From an uncultured Opitutaceae bacterium (lineage in GTDB: Bacteria > Verrucomicrobiota > Verrucomicrobiia > Opitutales > Opitutaceae): a DNA stretch of 44,496 nucleotides. Positions 27,724 through 37,582 of this stretch are shown piece after piece. The stretch spans positions 1 to 44,496 of the forward strand of contig CAIOYO010000157.1 of the NCBI GenBank assembly GCA_903862595.1. Reading direction: 5' to 3'. The first letter of the stretch is position 1; every line of letters starts with the position of its first letter. The position numbers were made by a program, and so were the translations under genes. Under the pieces are notes generated by a model, which saw nothing but the letters and a program-made list of their open reading frames with translations, ran no database searches and was not told the DNA's origin.

Positions 27724-27809
27724 GGCGAAGGGGAATGCCGACCGTTTGACGATCGCAGGAATTTCGGCTCGAGGCGAGCCTGCGCGGCGGGACGACCAGC
27801 ATGGGGCGT

Positions 27810-29975
27810 TTAGTCCGCGAGGAGCGCCGCGAGGGCGGCAGGGTTCGTGACCGGGGCGCGGCACGCGAAGTCGTCGCAGACGTACGCCGTCGCACGTCCG
27901 GAGTCGGTTCGCATGCCTGCCATCCAGGGGGCGCGCTCGGCAAGCCACGCGTCGTCGGCATGACCCGTGAGCGCAAGGATCGTCCGGGCGCGTCCCGGTG
28001 CCGTCCGCGCGGTGGCGACGAGCGCTGCCGTCTCCGGCGCAGTCGCGGCGCCTGCGATCACCACCTGACGGGGTCGGCTGAGGGCTTGGTCGATCGCGAC
28101 GAGCATGGCGGGCAGGGCCTGCGGGTACTCGGTCCAGCGCGTGGCGAAGGCCGCCAGCGTCCTCCGGGCGCGTTCCCGCCGTGATTCGTCGTGCAGGTAG
28201 TCGGCCAAGCGGAGCGCGGTGCGGGCCGCGACGGAGCTGGGGGCGGGCTCGGCGCCGTCGTAGTCCTCCTTGAGCCGGAGGATCAGATGCGGGTCGTCCC
28301 CAGGGGCTGAAAAGTAGCCGCCGCCTGCCTCGTCCCAGAACCGTGCGTCGAGTTCAGTTTGGAGTGCGTCGGCCCACCGCAGCCACGGAAGTGCGAGCGT
28401 GGCTTCGTACAGGTCCAGCAGGCCATCGATCAGGCACGCGTAATCCTCGGCGAAGGCTTCGGCCGTCCCTCGCGAGGTGCCAAAGGCCCGGTGGAGGCGT
28501 CCGGTCGTCGGGTGCACGAGTTCGCGCTGGATGAAGCGCGCCGCCGCCTCGGCGGCGTCGCGGTAGGGGGTCGGTCCCTCGCGGCCGGCCTCCAGCGCGA
28601 GATGGGCCCGGGCCAGCGCAGAAATCATCAGGCCGTTCCACGCGGTGATGATCTTGTGATCGAGGTGGGGCCGGGGGCGGCGGGCCCGCGCGTCACGGAG
28701 GCGCTCCAGCAGGGTGAGGAGTCGGTCGTTGGCCTCCTCCACCGTGAGTTGCGCGGTCTTCGCGGTGGCGGCGAGCGATTGCACCTGGGCGAGGATGTTG
28801 CGTCCGGCGAGTTCGCCCTGCGGGTCCAACTCTGGCGGCACGTTACCTTGGGCGCGGACGCCGAAGTGGGCGGTCGCGAGTGCGGCGTCCTCGGCGGTGA
28901 GTACGTCGGCCAGCTCCTCCGCAGTCCACACGTAGAAGGCGCCCTCTGCGTGCTCCTGGTTCCCCGCGCGTTGGCTGTCGGCGTCCTCGGCTGACGCGAA
29001 CCCGCCTCCCGGCTGGCGCAGATCGCGCAGGGCGTAGTCGAGGATGTCGCGGGTGAGCCACGCGTAGCGCTCGTCGTTTGTCGCGCCGTATGCCTCGAGG
29101 CAGTTCACGGTGATCTGCGCCTGGTCGTAGAGCATCTTCTCGAAGTGCGGGCAGAACCAGCGCGCGTCGACCGAGTAGCGATGGAAGCCGCCGCCGACGT
29201 GGTCGTGGATGCCGCCCCGCGCCATGCCGCGCAGCGTCGTTGTGACCATGCGGAGGGCTTCATCGCCCTCGGCTGATCCCGGTCCCTGCAGGCGGGCGCA
29301 GCGGATCAAGAACGACAGCACGGAGGCGCGCGGGAACTTCGGGGCCCCGCCGAAGCCGCCGACCTGGGCGTCGAACGATTCCGAGAAGTACTGGTACCCG
29401 CGCTCGAAGGCGCCTTGGGCGGCTTCGAGCAAGGCTTCCGCCGAGTCTGCGGCCGGCGGGGTGGAGGGGGTGGCGGGCTGGAGGGCGGCGATGACGCGAT
29501 CGCCCTCGGCGATCAGTTGCGCGCGCTGGGCGGGATCCTTCCAGGCGCCGGCGATGGCGCGGAGGAGCGACGGGAAGCCGGCTCGTCCGCCGCGATCGGC
29601 CGGTGGGAAGTACGTGCCACCGTAAAACGGCTTCCGGTCCGGGGTGAGCCAGACGCTGAGGGGCCAACCGCCGTGGCCGGTGAGGGCCTGGACGTAGGTC
29701 ATGTAGACTTGGTCGACGTCCGGACGCTCCTCGCGGTCGACTTTGATCGCGATGAAGTCGGCGTTCAGCAGCGCCGCGATGTCTTCGTCCTCGAAGGACT
29801 CATGGGCCATCACGTGGCACCAGTGGCACGTCGAGTAGCCGATGCTGAGGAAGATCGGCTTGTTCTCGGCCCGGGCCTGTGCGAAGGCGGCCTCGTCCCA
29901 TTCCTGCCAGTCGACCGGGTTTTCCGCGTGCTGCTGGAGGTAGGGCGATTGGGCGTGCTGAAGGCGATTGGCCAT
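27810..29975 (-). CDS. DUF255 / YyaL-type thioredoxin domain protein
   Basis: A 721-residue cytoplasmic protein of the spermatogenesis-associated protein 20 (SPATA20)/YyaL family. The N-terminal thioredoxin-like domain contains NPVDWQEW and [14 protein letters not shown] with CxxC at Cys50/Cys53, then [10 protein letters not shown] and [20 protein letters not shown] (residues about 73-119). The rest is an alpha/alpha toroid of glycosidase-like fold, with [14 protein letters not shown] and [11 protein letters not shown]. Length and motif set are normal. The family has no agreed activity. Transcribed towards slyX, 86 bases apart; no terminator seen between. Confidence 0.9.
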   Translation of the reverse strand: MANRLQHAQSPYLQQHAENPVDWQEWDEAAFAQARAENKPIFLSIGYSTCHWCHVMAHESFEDEDIAALLNADFIAIKVDREERPDVDQVYMTYVQALTGHGGWPLSVWLTPDRKPFYGGTYFPPADRGGRAGFPSLLRAIAGAWKDPAQRAQLIAEGDRVIAALQPATPSTPPAADSAEALLEAAQGAFERGYQYFSESFDAQVGGFGGAPKFPRASVLSFLIRCARLQGPGSAEGDEALRMVTTTLRGMARGGIHDHVGGGFHRYSVDARWFCPHFEKMLYDQAQITVNCLEAYGATNDERYAWLTRDILDYALRDLRQPGGGFASAEDADSQRAGNQEHAEGAFYVWTAEELADVLTAEDAALATAHFGVRAQGNVPPELDPQGELAGRNILAQVQSLAATAKTAQLTVEEANDRLLTLLERLRDARARRPRPHLDHKIITAWNGLMISALARAHLALEAGREGPTPYRDAAEAAARFIQRELVHPTTGRLHRAFGTSRGTAEAFAEDYACLIDGLLDLYEATLALPWLRWADALQTELDARFWDEAGGGYFSAPGDDPHLILRLKEDYDGAEPAPSSVAARTALRLADYLHDESRRERARRTLAAFATRWTEYPQALPAMLVAIDQALSRPRQVVIAGAATAPETAALVATARTAPGRARTILALTGHADDAWLAERAPWMAGMRTDSGRATAYVCDDFACRAPVTNPAALAALLAD

Positions 29976-30000
29976 CGCCTACAAAGGTGCAGAATCCGGC

Positions 30001-30039
30001 AAAAGGAAAGCGCGGCCCCGGGGAATCCGGAGGCCGCGC
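30001..30039 (-). terminator. Terminator of the deoxyhypusine synthase-like gene
   Basis: On the minus strand GCGCGGCC (complement of 30032-30039) pairs with GGCCGCGC (complement of 30010-30017) across a 14-base loop and runs into TTTCCTTTT. It lies 60 bases after the minus-strand gene and before the next minus-strand start at 29975. Confidence 0.7.
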
Positions 30040-30099
30040 GGGGGAACTGGGGAACGAGGAGGTTCTCCTCGCGGGAGGTGCGGTGGGCGGCGGGAGCGA

Positions 30100-31146
30100 T
30101 TACTGACCGAGCACCCAGGAGAAGATGAGCGGGGCCACGATGGTGGCGTCGCTCTCGACGATGAACTTCGGGGTCTTGGAGCCGAGCTTGCCCCAGGTGA
30201 TCTTCTCGTTCGGGACGGCGCCGGAGTAGCTGCCGTAGCTGGTGGTGGAGTCGCTGATCTGGGCGAAGTAGCCCCAGAGCGGCACGTTGGTGCGTTGGAG
30301 ATCCTGATGCAGCATCGGCACGACGCAGATCGGGAAGTCGCCGGCGATGCCGCCGCCGATCTGGAAGAAGCCGATCGAGCCTTCGCCGTTGCGCAGCGTG
30401 CGCGCCGTGCCGGTGTACCACTCCGCCAGCCACATCATGTACTCGATGCCGGTGCGGACCGTGTGGACGTTCTTCACGTCGCCGCTGATCACGTGGCCGG
30501 CGTACATGTTGCCGAGCGTGGCATCTTCCCAGCCCGGGACGATGATCGGCAGATTGCGTTCGGCGGCGGCGACCATCCACGAGTGCTTCGGGTCGATCTG
30601 GTAGCTCTTCTTGAGCTTTCCGGAACGCAGTACCTTGTACATGAACTCGTGCGGGAAGAAACGCTGGCCCGCGCGGTCGGCGGCGACCCACTCTTCGAGG
30701 ACGGCGGCCTCGATCCGGCGCATCGCCTCGTGCTCGGGGATGCAGGTATCGGTGACCCGGTTCATGTGCCGGTCGAGCAGCGCCTGTTCGTCCTCGGTGG
30801 TGAGGTGGCGGTAATGCGGGACGCGCTCGTAGTAGTCGTGCGCGACGAGATTGAAGATATCCTCCTCAAGGTTGGCGCCGGTGCAGACGATGGCGTGCAC
30901 TTTGTCGCGGCGGATCATCTCGGCGAGCGAGATGCCGAGCTCGGCGGTGGACATCGCGCCGGCGAGCGTGACGAGCATCTTGCCCCCGGCCTTGAGGTGG
31001 GCCTCGTAGCCCTTGGCCGTATCGACCAAGGCGGCGGCGTTGAAGTGGCGGTAGTTCCGGGCGATGAATTGGGACACCGGGCCCTTCTTGCTCGCGAGGG
31101 CGGCGTTTTCATCTTCGGGGCGGCGGGTCTTGCGCTTGGAGGCCAT
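30100..31146 (-). CDS. Deoxyhypusine synthase-like protein
   Basis: A 348-residue NAD-binding enzyme of the deoxyhypusine synthase family. In eukaryotes and archaea this enzyme transfers the aminobutyl group of spermidine to a lysine of (e)IF5A. Here the catalytic lysine is kept: TWGKLG (Lys320) corresponds to SWGKI with Lys329 in human DHS. GANLEEDIFNL, GGGIAGDFPICVVP and SDATIVAPLIFSW are also family blocks. Bacteria do not have eIF5A hypusine, and some bacterial homologues make homospermidine or related polyamines, so that is the likelier role. The start at 31146 is chosen because upstream in-frame residues lack family similarity. The DMT-type gene is divergent on the other side. Confidence 0.9.
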   Translation of the reverse strand: MASKRKTRRPEDENAALASKKGPVSQFIARNYRHFNAAALVDTAKGYEAHLKAGGKMLVTLAGAMSTAELGISLAEMIRRDKVHAIVCTGANLEEDIFNLVAHDYYERVPHYRHLTTEDEQALLDRHMNRVTDTCIPEHEAMRRIEAAVLEEWVAADRAGQRFFPHEFMYKVLRSGKLKKSYQIDPKHSWMVAAAERNLPIIVPGWEDATLGNMYAGHVISGDVKNVHTVRTGIEYMMWLAEWYTGTARTLRNGEGSIGFFQIGGGIAGDFPICVVPMLHQDLQRTNVPLWGYFAQISDSTTSYGSYSGAVPNEKITWGKLGSKTPKFIVESDATIVAPLIFSWVLGQ

Positions 31147-31325
31147 AGGAGGCGAAGCGTGAAAAGCCGCCGCACTTCGGGCGACAAAAAAGCGCGCGTC
31201 CACCGCGGGGCTCCGGGATTGCGCCCCGGAAGGGGGCGGCCATTGTCGTGCCCTCCCGGGATTTGATCCTGTCCCCGTTGGCATGCTCTGCCGCGCTGGC
31301 GGGTCGGCACCGGGTTGCCGCCTCC

Positions 31326-32240
31326 ATGTTCGCCGCCGTCCTGACCACCGTCTTTTTTTCGCTCTCCGCGATCTTCGCCGCGCGGAGCGTGCGGGCCGTG
31401 GGCGCGACCCATGCGAATCTCGGAAGGCTGGCCTTTGCGGCGGTGGCGCTTGGGATTATCGCGCACGGATGGGGCGGCGGGCTCGGCGGGTCGGGCCGCG
31501 AGTGGCTGGCGTGGAGTGGCGTGGTGGGGATGGGCCTCGGCGACTTGGCGGTGTTCGCGGCCCTGCCGCGGCTGGGGACGCGCCTGACGGTTCTGATGAC
31601 CCAGTGCCTGGCGGCCCCCCTCGCCGGCATTGCGGAATACCTTTGGCTGGGAACGACCCTGTCGATGGCCCAGGTCGCCTGGGGCAGCGTCATCCTGGTG
31701 GGCGTCGGCCTTGCTTTACGTCCGGGGCCGGACGAATCGGGTGGGGTGGTGCGGGTGGGGTGGCTGGGCCTTCTTTACGGCCTCGGAGCGGCAGCGGGGC
31801 AGGGTTTCGGGGCGGTTCTCAGCCGCAAGGCGCGGGAGGTGGCGGAGCAAGCGGGCGAGGTTACGGACGGCTTCACGGCCGCCTACCAGCGGATCCTCGG
31901 CGGCCTCGTGATCACCCTCGCGTTCTTCGCCTTGCGCGCGGTGTGGCGGCGGTGGGCCCGGCGCGGGGACGCCGCCCCGGAGACCGCGGTGCGGCCGCGG
32001 CCGCGCGATTACCTCTGGATCCCGGCCAACGCGCTCTGTGGAGCGGTCATTGGGGTCAGTTGCTACCAGTGGGCGCTGTTCACGACTCCCAGTGGCTTGG
32101 TGCTGCCGATCGTGGCGACCACGCCTTTGGTGATCGTCCCGTTGTCCTTCTGGATCGAGGGCGAGCGTCCCACGCGGCGGTCCCTGATCGGCGGGGTGGT
32201 GGCGGTGGCGGGGGCGGTGGCGCTCACCGTGGTCCGCTGA
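31326..32240 (+). CDS. EamA/DMT-type permease
   Basis: A 304-residue membrane protein with about ten helices in two homologous halves, as in EamA drug/metabolite transporters. First-half signs are FFSLSAIFAARSVRAVGA, GMGLGDLAVFAALPRLG and TVLMTQCLAAPLAGIAEYL; the second half ends CYQWALFTTPSGLVLPIVAT, PLSFWIEGERPTRRSLIGG and VAVAGAVALTVVR. A charged loop (RRWARRGDAAPETAVRPRPR) precedes the last four helices. I used the ATG at 31326, which starts just before the first helix; an ATG-like in-frame start at 31248 would add 26 residues. Substrate unknown. Confidence 0.85.
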   Translation: MFAAVLTTVFFSLSAIFAARSVRAVGATHANLGRLAFAAVALGIIAHGWGGGLGGSGREWLAWSGVVGMGLGDLAVFAALPRLGTRLTVLMTQCLAAPLAGIAEYLWLGTTLSMAQVAWGSVILVGVGLALRPGPDESGGVVRVGWLGLLYGLGAAAGQGFGAVLSRKAREVAEQAGEVTDGFTAAYQRILGGLVITLAFFALRAVWRRWARRGDAAPETAVRPRPRDYLWIPANALCGAVIGVSCYQWALFTTPSGLVLPIVATTPLVIVPLSFWIEGERPTRRSLIGGVVAVAGAVALTVVR

Positions 32241-32306
32241 AACCGTCAGCCGACACAAAATCAGGCTGGGTTTTCGGCGCCAGCTGGCTTTGTCTTAGAG
32301 GTTCGC

Positions 32307-34181
32307 ATGCTGACGATCGCTGATGTCGCCAAGTCCTACGGTACCCGGGAGCTTTTCTCGGAGGTTTCACTGTTCATTGCCCGGACGGACCGCTTCGGCT
32401 TGGTCGGGCCGAACGGCGCGGGCAAGTCGACCCTCTTCAACCTCATCCTCGGCGAGGAAAGTCCGGATGAAGGCACGATCTCCTGGGAGCGCGGCGCCGA
32501 CTTCGGCTTCCTGCCGCAGGAAAGCGCCCCGGCGGGCGATGAGACCATCCTGCACATCGCGACCAGCGGGCGGAAACTCGAGCCGGAGAACGATGACGAT
32601 TACGACATCGACTACACCCTCGAGCCGCGGGCGAAGAAGATCCTCGCTGGTCTGGGCTTTCGCGAATCTGACCACCTCAAGCTGGCGCGGACCTTCTCAG
32701 GCGGTTGGGTGATGCGCGCGCATCTGGCGCGCTTGCTCGTGAACGAGCCGGCGCTCCTGCTCCTCGACGAGCCGACCAACCACCTCGATCTCGAGGCGCT
32801 GCTGTGGTTCCAGGATTACCTGACGCGCTATCCCGGCGGGCTCGTCGTCATTTCCCATGATCGCGCGTTCCTCAATGCGCTGTGCAACGGCATCCTCGAG
32901 CTGCGGGCCGGGACCTTGCATCGGTACACGGGCAACTACGACGATTACGTGAAGGAGAAGGAGGACCGCAAAGCGCAGCAAGCGGCGGCCTTCAAGAACC
33001 AGCAGCGCGAGATCGCCCACCTCCAGAAGTTCGTCGACCGCTTCGGTGCCAAGGCCTCGCTGGCCTCCCGGGCCAAGTCGAAGGAGAAACAGATCGAGCG
33101 CCTCAAGGAGAACGCCATTGAGGAGCCGATGGAGGAGCTCAAGCGGATCAATTTCCGGTTTCCCCAGCCGCCGCGCTCCGGGCTGAAGGTCGTGACCCTC
33201 GAGCACGTGCAGCAGGCATACGGCGAACACGTCGTCTACCGCGACCTGAACTTCGTCGCCGAACGCGGCCAACGCATCGTGCTGGTCGGACCGAACGGTG
33301 CGGGCAAGTCGACGCTTCTGAAGATCCTCGGCGACGTTGTGCCGATCCAGGGCGGCGTCCGCGAGCTCGGCAGCAACGTCATCACGGGCTACTTCGCCCA
33401 GAATCGCCTCGATAACCTGAGCGCCGACGCGACGGTGTTCGAGAACGTGATGGAGCTGCGCACCGTCGAGAACCAGCTCACGGAGCAGCAGGTCCGCGCG
33501 ATCCTCGGGGCGTTCCTCTTCCGCAAGGACGACGTGCACAAGAAGGTGTCCGTGCTGTCCGGCGGCGAAAAGTCCCGCCTTGCGCTCGCCCGGCTCCTCG
33601 TGCATCCGCCGAATCTGCTGCTGATGGACGAGCCGACCACCCACCTCGACATCGCGTCGATCGATGCGCTGGTCGGCGCGTTGAAGGCCTACGAAGGCAC
33701 GCTAGTCTTCATTTCCCACGACGTGTACTTCATCCGCTCGCTGGCGGAGACCGTGTTGCACGTGAACGCCGGTCGCCTGACGCCGTACGCCGGGAACTAC
33801 GATTACTACCTGGAGAAGTCCCGGGCCTCGAATGAGCGCGCGGCGCTGACCGCCGGCTTCACCGATGCCCGGCCGCCGCAGCGTGCGGCTGCCGTCACGC
33901 CGGCGCCCGTTCCGGCGGCCGCGGCTCCCGCCCGCAAGCCTGATCGGAATGAGATCAAGCGCTTGCGGACCGAAGTTGGCAAACTCGAGGAAGCCGTCGC
34001 GGCCCTGGAAAAGAAGCAGGCGGACCTGACCGCCGCGCTCGAGGCCCCGGAGACCTACACGACTCCGGGTCGTCCCCAGCATCTGAACCGCGAGCTATCG
34101 GTGATCGTGGACCAGCTGGCTACGGCCACGGAAGCGTGGGAGCGGGCAGCGAGCCGATTGGCGGAACTGGAGGCCAGTTAG
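32307..34181 (+). CDS. ABC-F family ATPase (Uup/YheS-like)
   Basis: A 624-residue soluble protein with two ABC ATPase domains and no membrane part, which places it among ABC-F factors acting on the ribosome. Domain 1 has GPNGAGKST (about 34-42), FSGGW and LLLDEPTNHLD. A charged linker (FKNQQREIAHLQKFVDRFG and KSKEKQIERLKE) joins to domain 2 with GPNGAGKST, LSGGEKSRLALARLL and LLMDEPTTHLD. Both catalytic glutamates are present. The C-terminal coiled coil (NEIKRLRTEVGKLEEAVAAL) is of the Uup type. ABC-F proteins relieve stalled ribosomes or give antibiotic protection; which applies here is not clear. Confidence 0.95.
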   Translation: MLTIADVAKSYGTRELFSEVSLFIARTDRFGLVGPNGAGKSTLFNLILGEESPDEGTISWERGADFGFLPQESAPAGDETILHIATSGRKLEPENDDDYDIDYTLEPRAKKILAGLGFRESDHLKLARTFSGGWVMRAHLARLLVNEPALLLLDEPTNHLDLEALLWFQDYLTRYPGGLVVISHDRAFLNALCNGILELRAGTLHRYTGNYDDYVKEKEDRKAQQAAAFKNQQREIAHLQKFVDRFGAKASLASRAKSKEKQIERLKENAIEEPMEELKRINFRFPQPPRSGLKVVTLEHVQQAYGEHVVYRDLNFVAERGQRIVLVGPNGAGKSTLLKILGDVVPIQGGVRELGSNVITGYFAQNRLDNLSADATVFENVMELRTVENQLTEQQVRAILGAFLFRKDDVHKKVSVLSGGEKSRLALARLLVHPPNLLLMDEPTTHLDIASIDALVGALKAYEGTLVFISHDVYFIRSLAETVLHVNAGRLTPYAGNYDYYLEKSRASNERAALTAGFTDARPPQRAAAVTPAPVPAAAAPARKPDRNEIKRLRTEVGKLEEAVAALEKKQADLTAALEAPETYTTPGRPQHLNRELSVIVDQLATATEAWERAASRLAELEAS

Positions 34182-34357
34182 GCGGTCTGGTGTTCCGGCA
34201 GCGGCCCGGACCAGGCCTCAACACCTTCGCCCGGAGCCCCGCGCGTCGAGCCTCACCCGCTTTCAACGGTGCCTTCACGCCACGTTCACGGAGAGTCGGC
34301 TATCTTGCCGTCTTACCGCGCGCATCGCGTTTGCACTCCACGCCCATGTCTTCTTTT

Positions 34358-34371
34358 GTTAGGCGCCTAAC
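34358..34371. promoter_or_regulatory. Perfect 14-bp palindrome upstream of the lipoprotein/Mla operon
   Basis: GTTAGGCGCCTAAC reads the same on both strands. It lies 25 bases before the GTG start at 34396 and after a 177-base gap from the upstream gene. A short perfect palindrome at this position would suit a repressor or activator site. No regulator gene is adjacent, and I cannot assign a family. Confidence 0.45.
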
Positions 34372-34395
34372 CATTCTCCCGTATCCTGAGTTTCC

Positions 34396-36012
34396 GTGAT
34401 CCACGTCCGACCCACGACCTATCCCTCGCGCGACCGTTGCGCTCCGTCGTCCCGACGGGGTTCATGGGTGGCTCGTGCGGTGGCGGGCATTGGACTCCTC
34501 GTCGGGTGCGGCACCGGCGCAGCGGCGCCGGCAACGCAGTCGCTCCGCTGGGAGGATAATGCGTGGCCGTTCTGGGTGGGGCAGTGGCGGATGGATACCT
34601 CGACCGGACCGTCGCCGGAGCTTGAATCGTGGACGGCGGCGGGTCCACTGGCCTACCATCGTAGTGCGGGGGACGGTCGGCCGGAGGTCGCCGGGGTGCG
34701 TCCCCTGTGGATCGAGCAGCGGCGGGACGGTGGCACGGCGCGGAGCACGTGGGTACTGCACCCCCTGCTGAGCACCCGCCGGGAGCGTGACGGGGTGGAG
34801 GCGGGCAGCGTCTTTGAGTTGGTGAAGTGGCAGACCGTCCCCGCTGACGGATCGGGCAGTGGGGTGAAGGGCGTGGGCGCGACGCCGGAGCCGTGGCGTG
34901 CGTTGGATGTCTGGCCGTTCTATTTTTCGCGGGCGACGGGTGATGCCGCCACCTCCTATCAGGCTTGGTTCCCGCTGGGCGGCACGCTGGTGAACCGTTT
35001 CGGGCAGGATCGTCTTTCCTGGGTTCTCTTCCCGCTCTATGCGCGCGCCGAGAAGCGGGGGGCGGTCACGACGGCGGTCCCATGGCCCATCGTGCGCTGG
35101 AGCGAGGGCGGCGGGCAGTCCGGTTTCGCGCTCTGGCCGCTCTACGGTGAGACCCGCCGCGTGGATGGCGGGAGCGAGCGCTATGCGCTGTGGCCGCTGC
35201 TGTACCGCCGTGAGGCGCGGGTGGAGGGCGACGCGGACAACCGAGAGGTGAGCCGCGGGTTCCTGCCGTTCTATGCCTCGGACGACGCTCCGGGCTATCG
35301 CTCCGAGACCTGGCTCTGGCCGTTCTTCGGCTACGTCGAGCGCTCGAAGCCGTATCAGTATCGGGCGAATAACTACTTATGGCCGCTCTGGGTCCAGGGT
35401 CGGGGCGATGAGCGGTTCGTGAACCGATGGGCCCCGTTCTATTCCCACTCGGTGATCAAGGGTACGGAAAAGCGCTGGGTGCTCTGGCCGCTATGGCGGC
35501 GCCAGCGCTGGCCGGATGGAGCGATCGAGCAGACGCGGACGCAGGTGCTCTTCGCGGTCTATCACGACACGGTGCAGCGGAGCCGGACCGCTCCCTCGGT
35601 CGCGCCGGCGCGGAAACGTCACCTTTGGCCGCTGTTTTCGGAATGGGATAATGGCGCCGGTCGGCGGCAGGTGCAGGTGCTGAGCCCGTTCGAGGTCCTC
35701 CTGCCCCACAGCGAGGAGGTGCGGCAGGCGTGGTCACCCCTCTTTTCGATCTATCGCTATGATCGCCATGCGGATGGGGGCTCGCGGCATTCGGTGCTCT
35801 GGGATGGAGTGACCTACCGGAGCGCTCCGGACGCACGGGAGCGGGAGTGGCATGTCGGTCCGCTCCTTGGCTTCGCCTCGCGCCCGGAGGCCGCGCGCCT
35901 CGCGCTGTTTCGCGGTCTGCTGGGCTTGAAGCGCGGCCCCGTCGGCTCAGGCTGGCGGGTGTTCGTCGGCGACTTCAAGCCCGCCGGCGCACCCTCTTCT
36001 TCCCAGCCATGA
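34396..36012 (+). CDS. Predicted lipoprotein with tandem Trp-Pro-Leu/Phe repeats
   Basis: A 538-residue protein of a family I cannot name. A short export signal ends in LLVGC (Cys38), a lipobox, so it is probably outer-membrane anchored. The body consists of about a dozen short repeats in which an aromatic, Pro and Leu/Phe recur: DVWPFYFSR, LFPLYAR, LWPLYGE, LWPLLYRRE, FLPFYAS, WLWPFFGY, YLWPLWVQG, VLWPLWRR, LWPLFSE, WSPLFSIYR. Each sits before a polar Arg/Asp/Gly-rich turn, consistent with a beta-strand repeat or barrel facing the membrane. The start codon is GTG; a GTG at 34468 would also leave the signal intact. Its stop overlaps the mlaE start in ATGA, so it is translated together with the MCE transporter and probably works with it in lipid movement. 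Confidence 0.75.
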   Translation: MIHVRPTTYPSRDRCAPSSRRGSWVARAVAGIGLLVGCGTGAAAPATQSLRWEDNAWPFWVGQWRMDTSTGPSPELESWTAAGPLAYHRSAGDGRPEVAGVRPLWIEQRRDGGTARSTWVLHPLLSTRRERDGVEAGSVFELVKWQTVPADGSGSGVKGVGATPEPWRALDVWPFYFSRATGDAATSYQAWFPLGGTLVNRFGQDRLSWVLFPLYARAEKRGAVTTAVPWPIVRWSEGGGQSGFALWPLYGETRRVDGGSERYALWPLLYRREARVEGDADNREVSRGFLPFYASDDAPGYRSETWLWPFFGYVERSKPYQYRANNYLWPLWVQGRGDERFVNRWAPFYSHSVIKGTEKRWVLWPLWRRQRWPDGAIEQTRTQVLFAVYHDTVQRSRTAPSVAPARKRHLWPLFSEWDNGAGRRQVQVLSPFEVLLPHSEEVRQAWSPLFSIYRYDRHADGGSRHSVLWDGVTYRSAPDAREREWHVGPLLGFASRPEAARLALFRGLLGLKRGPVGSGWRVFVGDFKPAGAPSSSQP

Positions 36013-36761
36013 ACCGTATCAACGAGGTCTTTGAAGCGTTTGGCAGCGCCCTTATCTTGGCGTGGCGCGCCTTCCGCTCCCTGCCGTCGGCCCCGCGCAT
36101 CCTCCGTCGCGTTTCCGAGCAGGGGTACCTGGCTGGCTACACCACGCTGCCGATCGTGGCCATCCTGCTGTTCTTCATCGGCGCGGTGCTGGCGCTGCAG
36201 GCGGGCAACACCCTGCGCGACTTCGGTGCGAAGCAGCTCATCGGCACGCTCGTCGGCGAATCCATCGCCCGCGAACTGGGACCCGTCATGGTGGCCATCC
36301 TGCTGGCCGGACGCGTGGGCTCGGCGGTGACGGCGGAACTGGCGTCCATGCGGGTGTCTGGGGAGATCGATGCGCTGGTCACGATGAACATTCCGCCGGA
36401 GCGGATGCTCGTGCTGCCTCGTCTGCTGGCCGTCCTGCTGATCACGCCGGTGCTCACGATCATCGGAAACATCATCGGCTGGTTCGGCGGCGCGATCGTC
36501 TGCGCCGGGGTCAGCACGATCGGGGTCGAGCCGGAGATGTACTTCCAGGCGTTGAAGCAGTACCTGACCGTGCAGGACATCATGGATGGCCTGATCAAGG
36601 CGGAGATCTTCGGCTTCGTGGTCATGCTCATCGCGTGCTCCACCGGGCTGCGCACACGCGGAGGGCCGCGCGAAATCGGCTTCGCCGTCACCAAGTCCGT
36701 GGTGTTCTCGCTCATCGCGATCCTCACGCTCGACTACTTCATCACCAAGGCGCTCGACTGA
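36009..36761 (+). CDS. mlaE: MlaE-like permease of MCE-type ABC transporter
   Basis: A 250-residue inner-membrane protein of the MlaE/YrbE family. Family blocks are LFFIGAVLALQAGNTLRDFG, GTLVGESIARELGPVMVAILLAGRVGSA (in part), ELASMRVSGEIDAL and IGGREIGFAVTKSV-like RGGPREIGFAVTKSVV near the C-terminus. It starts in the ATGA overlap with the lipoprotein gene, and mlaF begins two bases after its stop. It is the membrane channel part for lipid transport between inner and outer membrane. Confidence 0.93.
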   Translation: MNRINEVFEAFGSALILAWRAFRSLPSAPRILRRVSEQGYLAGYTTLPIVAILLFFIGAVLALQAGNTLRDFGAKQLIGTLVGESIARELGPVMVAILLAGRVGSAVTAELASMRVSGEIDALVTMNIPPERMLVLPRLLAVLLITPVLTIIGNIIGWFGGAIVCAGVSTIGVEPEMYFQALKQYLTVQDIMDGLIKAEIFGFVVMLIACSTGLRTRGGPREIGFAVTKSVVFSLIAILTLDYFITKALD

Positions 36762-36763
36762 CC

Positions 36764-37582
36764 ATGGCTTCGCTCCGCCTTAAATCGTTCTCCCCGCCGG
36801 TCCGCGACGATCGTAGTCCGGTCCGGATCAGCGTCTCCGGGCTCAGCAAGAGCTATGGTGCGCAGGGCGTTTTGCACGATATCTCCCTTGAGGTGAAACC
36901 GGGCGAGATCTTCGTCATCATGGGCCCGAGCGGTTCCGGCAAGAGCGTGTTGATGCGGCACATCGCCGGGCTGGAGCTGCCGTCCGCCGGGACGGTCGCG
37001 ATCAACGGCCAGGATCCGAGCCTGCCGGAAACGCGGGACCGTTTCGCGCTCGCCCTCGTGTTCCAGAGCGGCGCGCTGTTCAACTCGCTCAGCGTCTACG
37101 AGAACCTCGCCCTCTATCCTTTGGAGCACCGTCTCTGCCCAAAGCCGGAGATCCGCGAGCGCGTGATGCGCGCGCTGCGCATCCTCTCGATCGAGAATGC
37201 CGTGCACAAGCTGCCCGCCGAGCTGTCCGGCGGCATGAAGAAGCGCGTCGCCATCGCCCGCGCCCTCGTCATGGAGCCGCAGGTCATTCTCTACGACGAA
37301 CCGACCAGCGAGCTCGACCCGGTGATGGCCGCCACCATCGCGGAGATCATCGCGACGCTGAAGGAGCAGTTCAGCGTGACGTCGGTCGTGGTCTCGCATG
37401 ACCGCGACTTGGCCTTTGCCATCGCCGACCGGATCGCCGTGCTGCACCAAGGCCGGCTGATCGCCGTCCAGACGCCGGCGGAGCTGCGCGAGAACCGCGA
37501 TCCAATCATCCGCGAATTCCTCCAACCGGCGATCAATCTCCAGGAACCCCGTTTCAAGAAACTCGAAGCCAACCATGACTAA
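36764..37582 (+). CDS. mlaF: MlaF-like ATPase of MCE-type ABC transporter
   Basis: A 272-residue ABC ATPase. Walker A is GPSGSGKSVLMRHIAG (about 54-69), the signature is LSGGMKKRVAIARAL, in which the MK is typical of Mla/YrbF-type ATPases, and Walker B is LYDEPTSELDP. The gene lies between mlaE and mlaD and overlaps mlaD by eight bases, so all three are translated from one message. The first 20 residues before RISVSGLSKSYG are a short extra N-terminus. Confidence 0.93.
   Translation: MASLRLKSFSPPVRDDRSPVRISVSGLSKSYGAQGVLHDISLEVKPGEIFVIMGPSGSGKSVLMRHIAGLELPSAGTVAINGQDPSLPETRDRFALALVFQSGALFNSLSVYENLALYPLEHRLCPKPEIRERVMRALRILSIENAVHKLPAELSGGMKKRVAIARALVMEPQVILYDEPTSELDPVMAATIAEIIATLKEQFSVTSVVVSHDRDLAFAIADRIAVLHQGRLIAVQTPAELRENRDPIIREFLQPAINLQEPRFKKLEANHD

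Noticed and set aside
29968-31266. A 432-codon plus-strand frame opposite the deoxyhypusine synthase-like gene
   Set aside because: It crosses a terminator and the whole of a well-supported gene and shows no family features.
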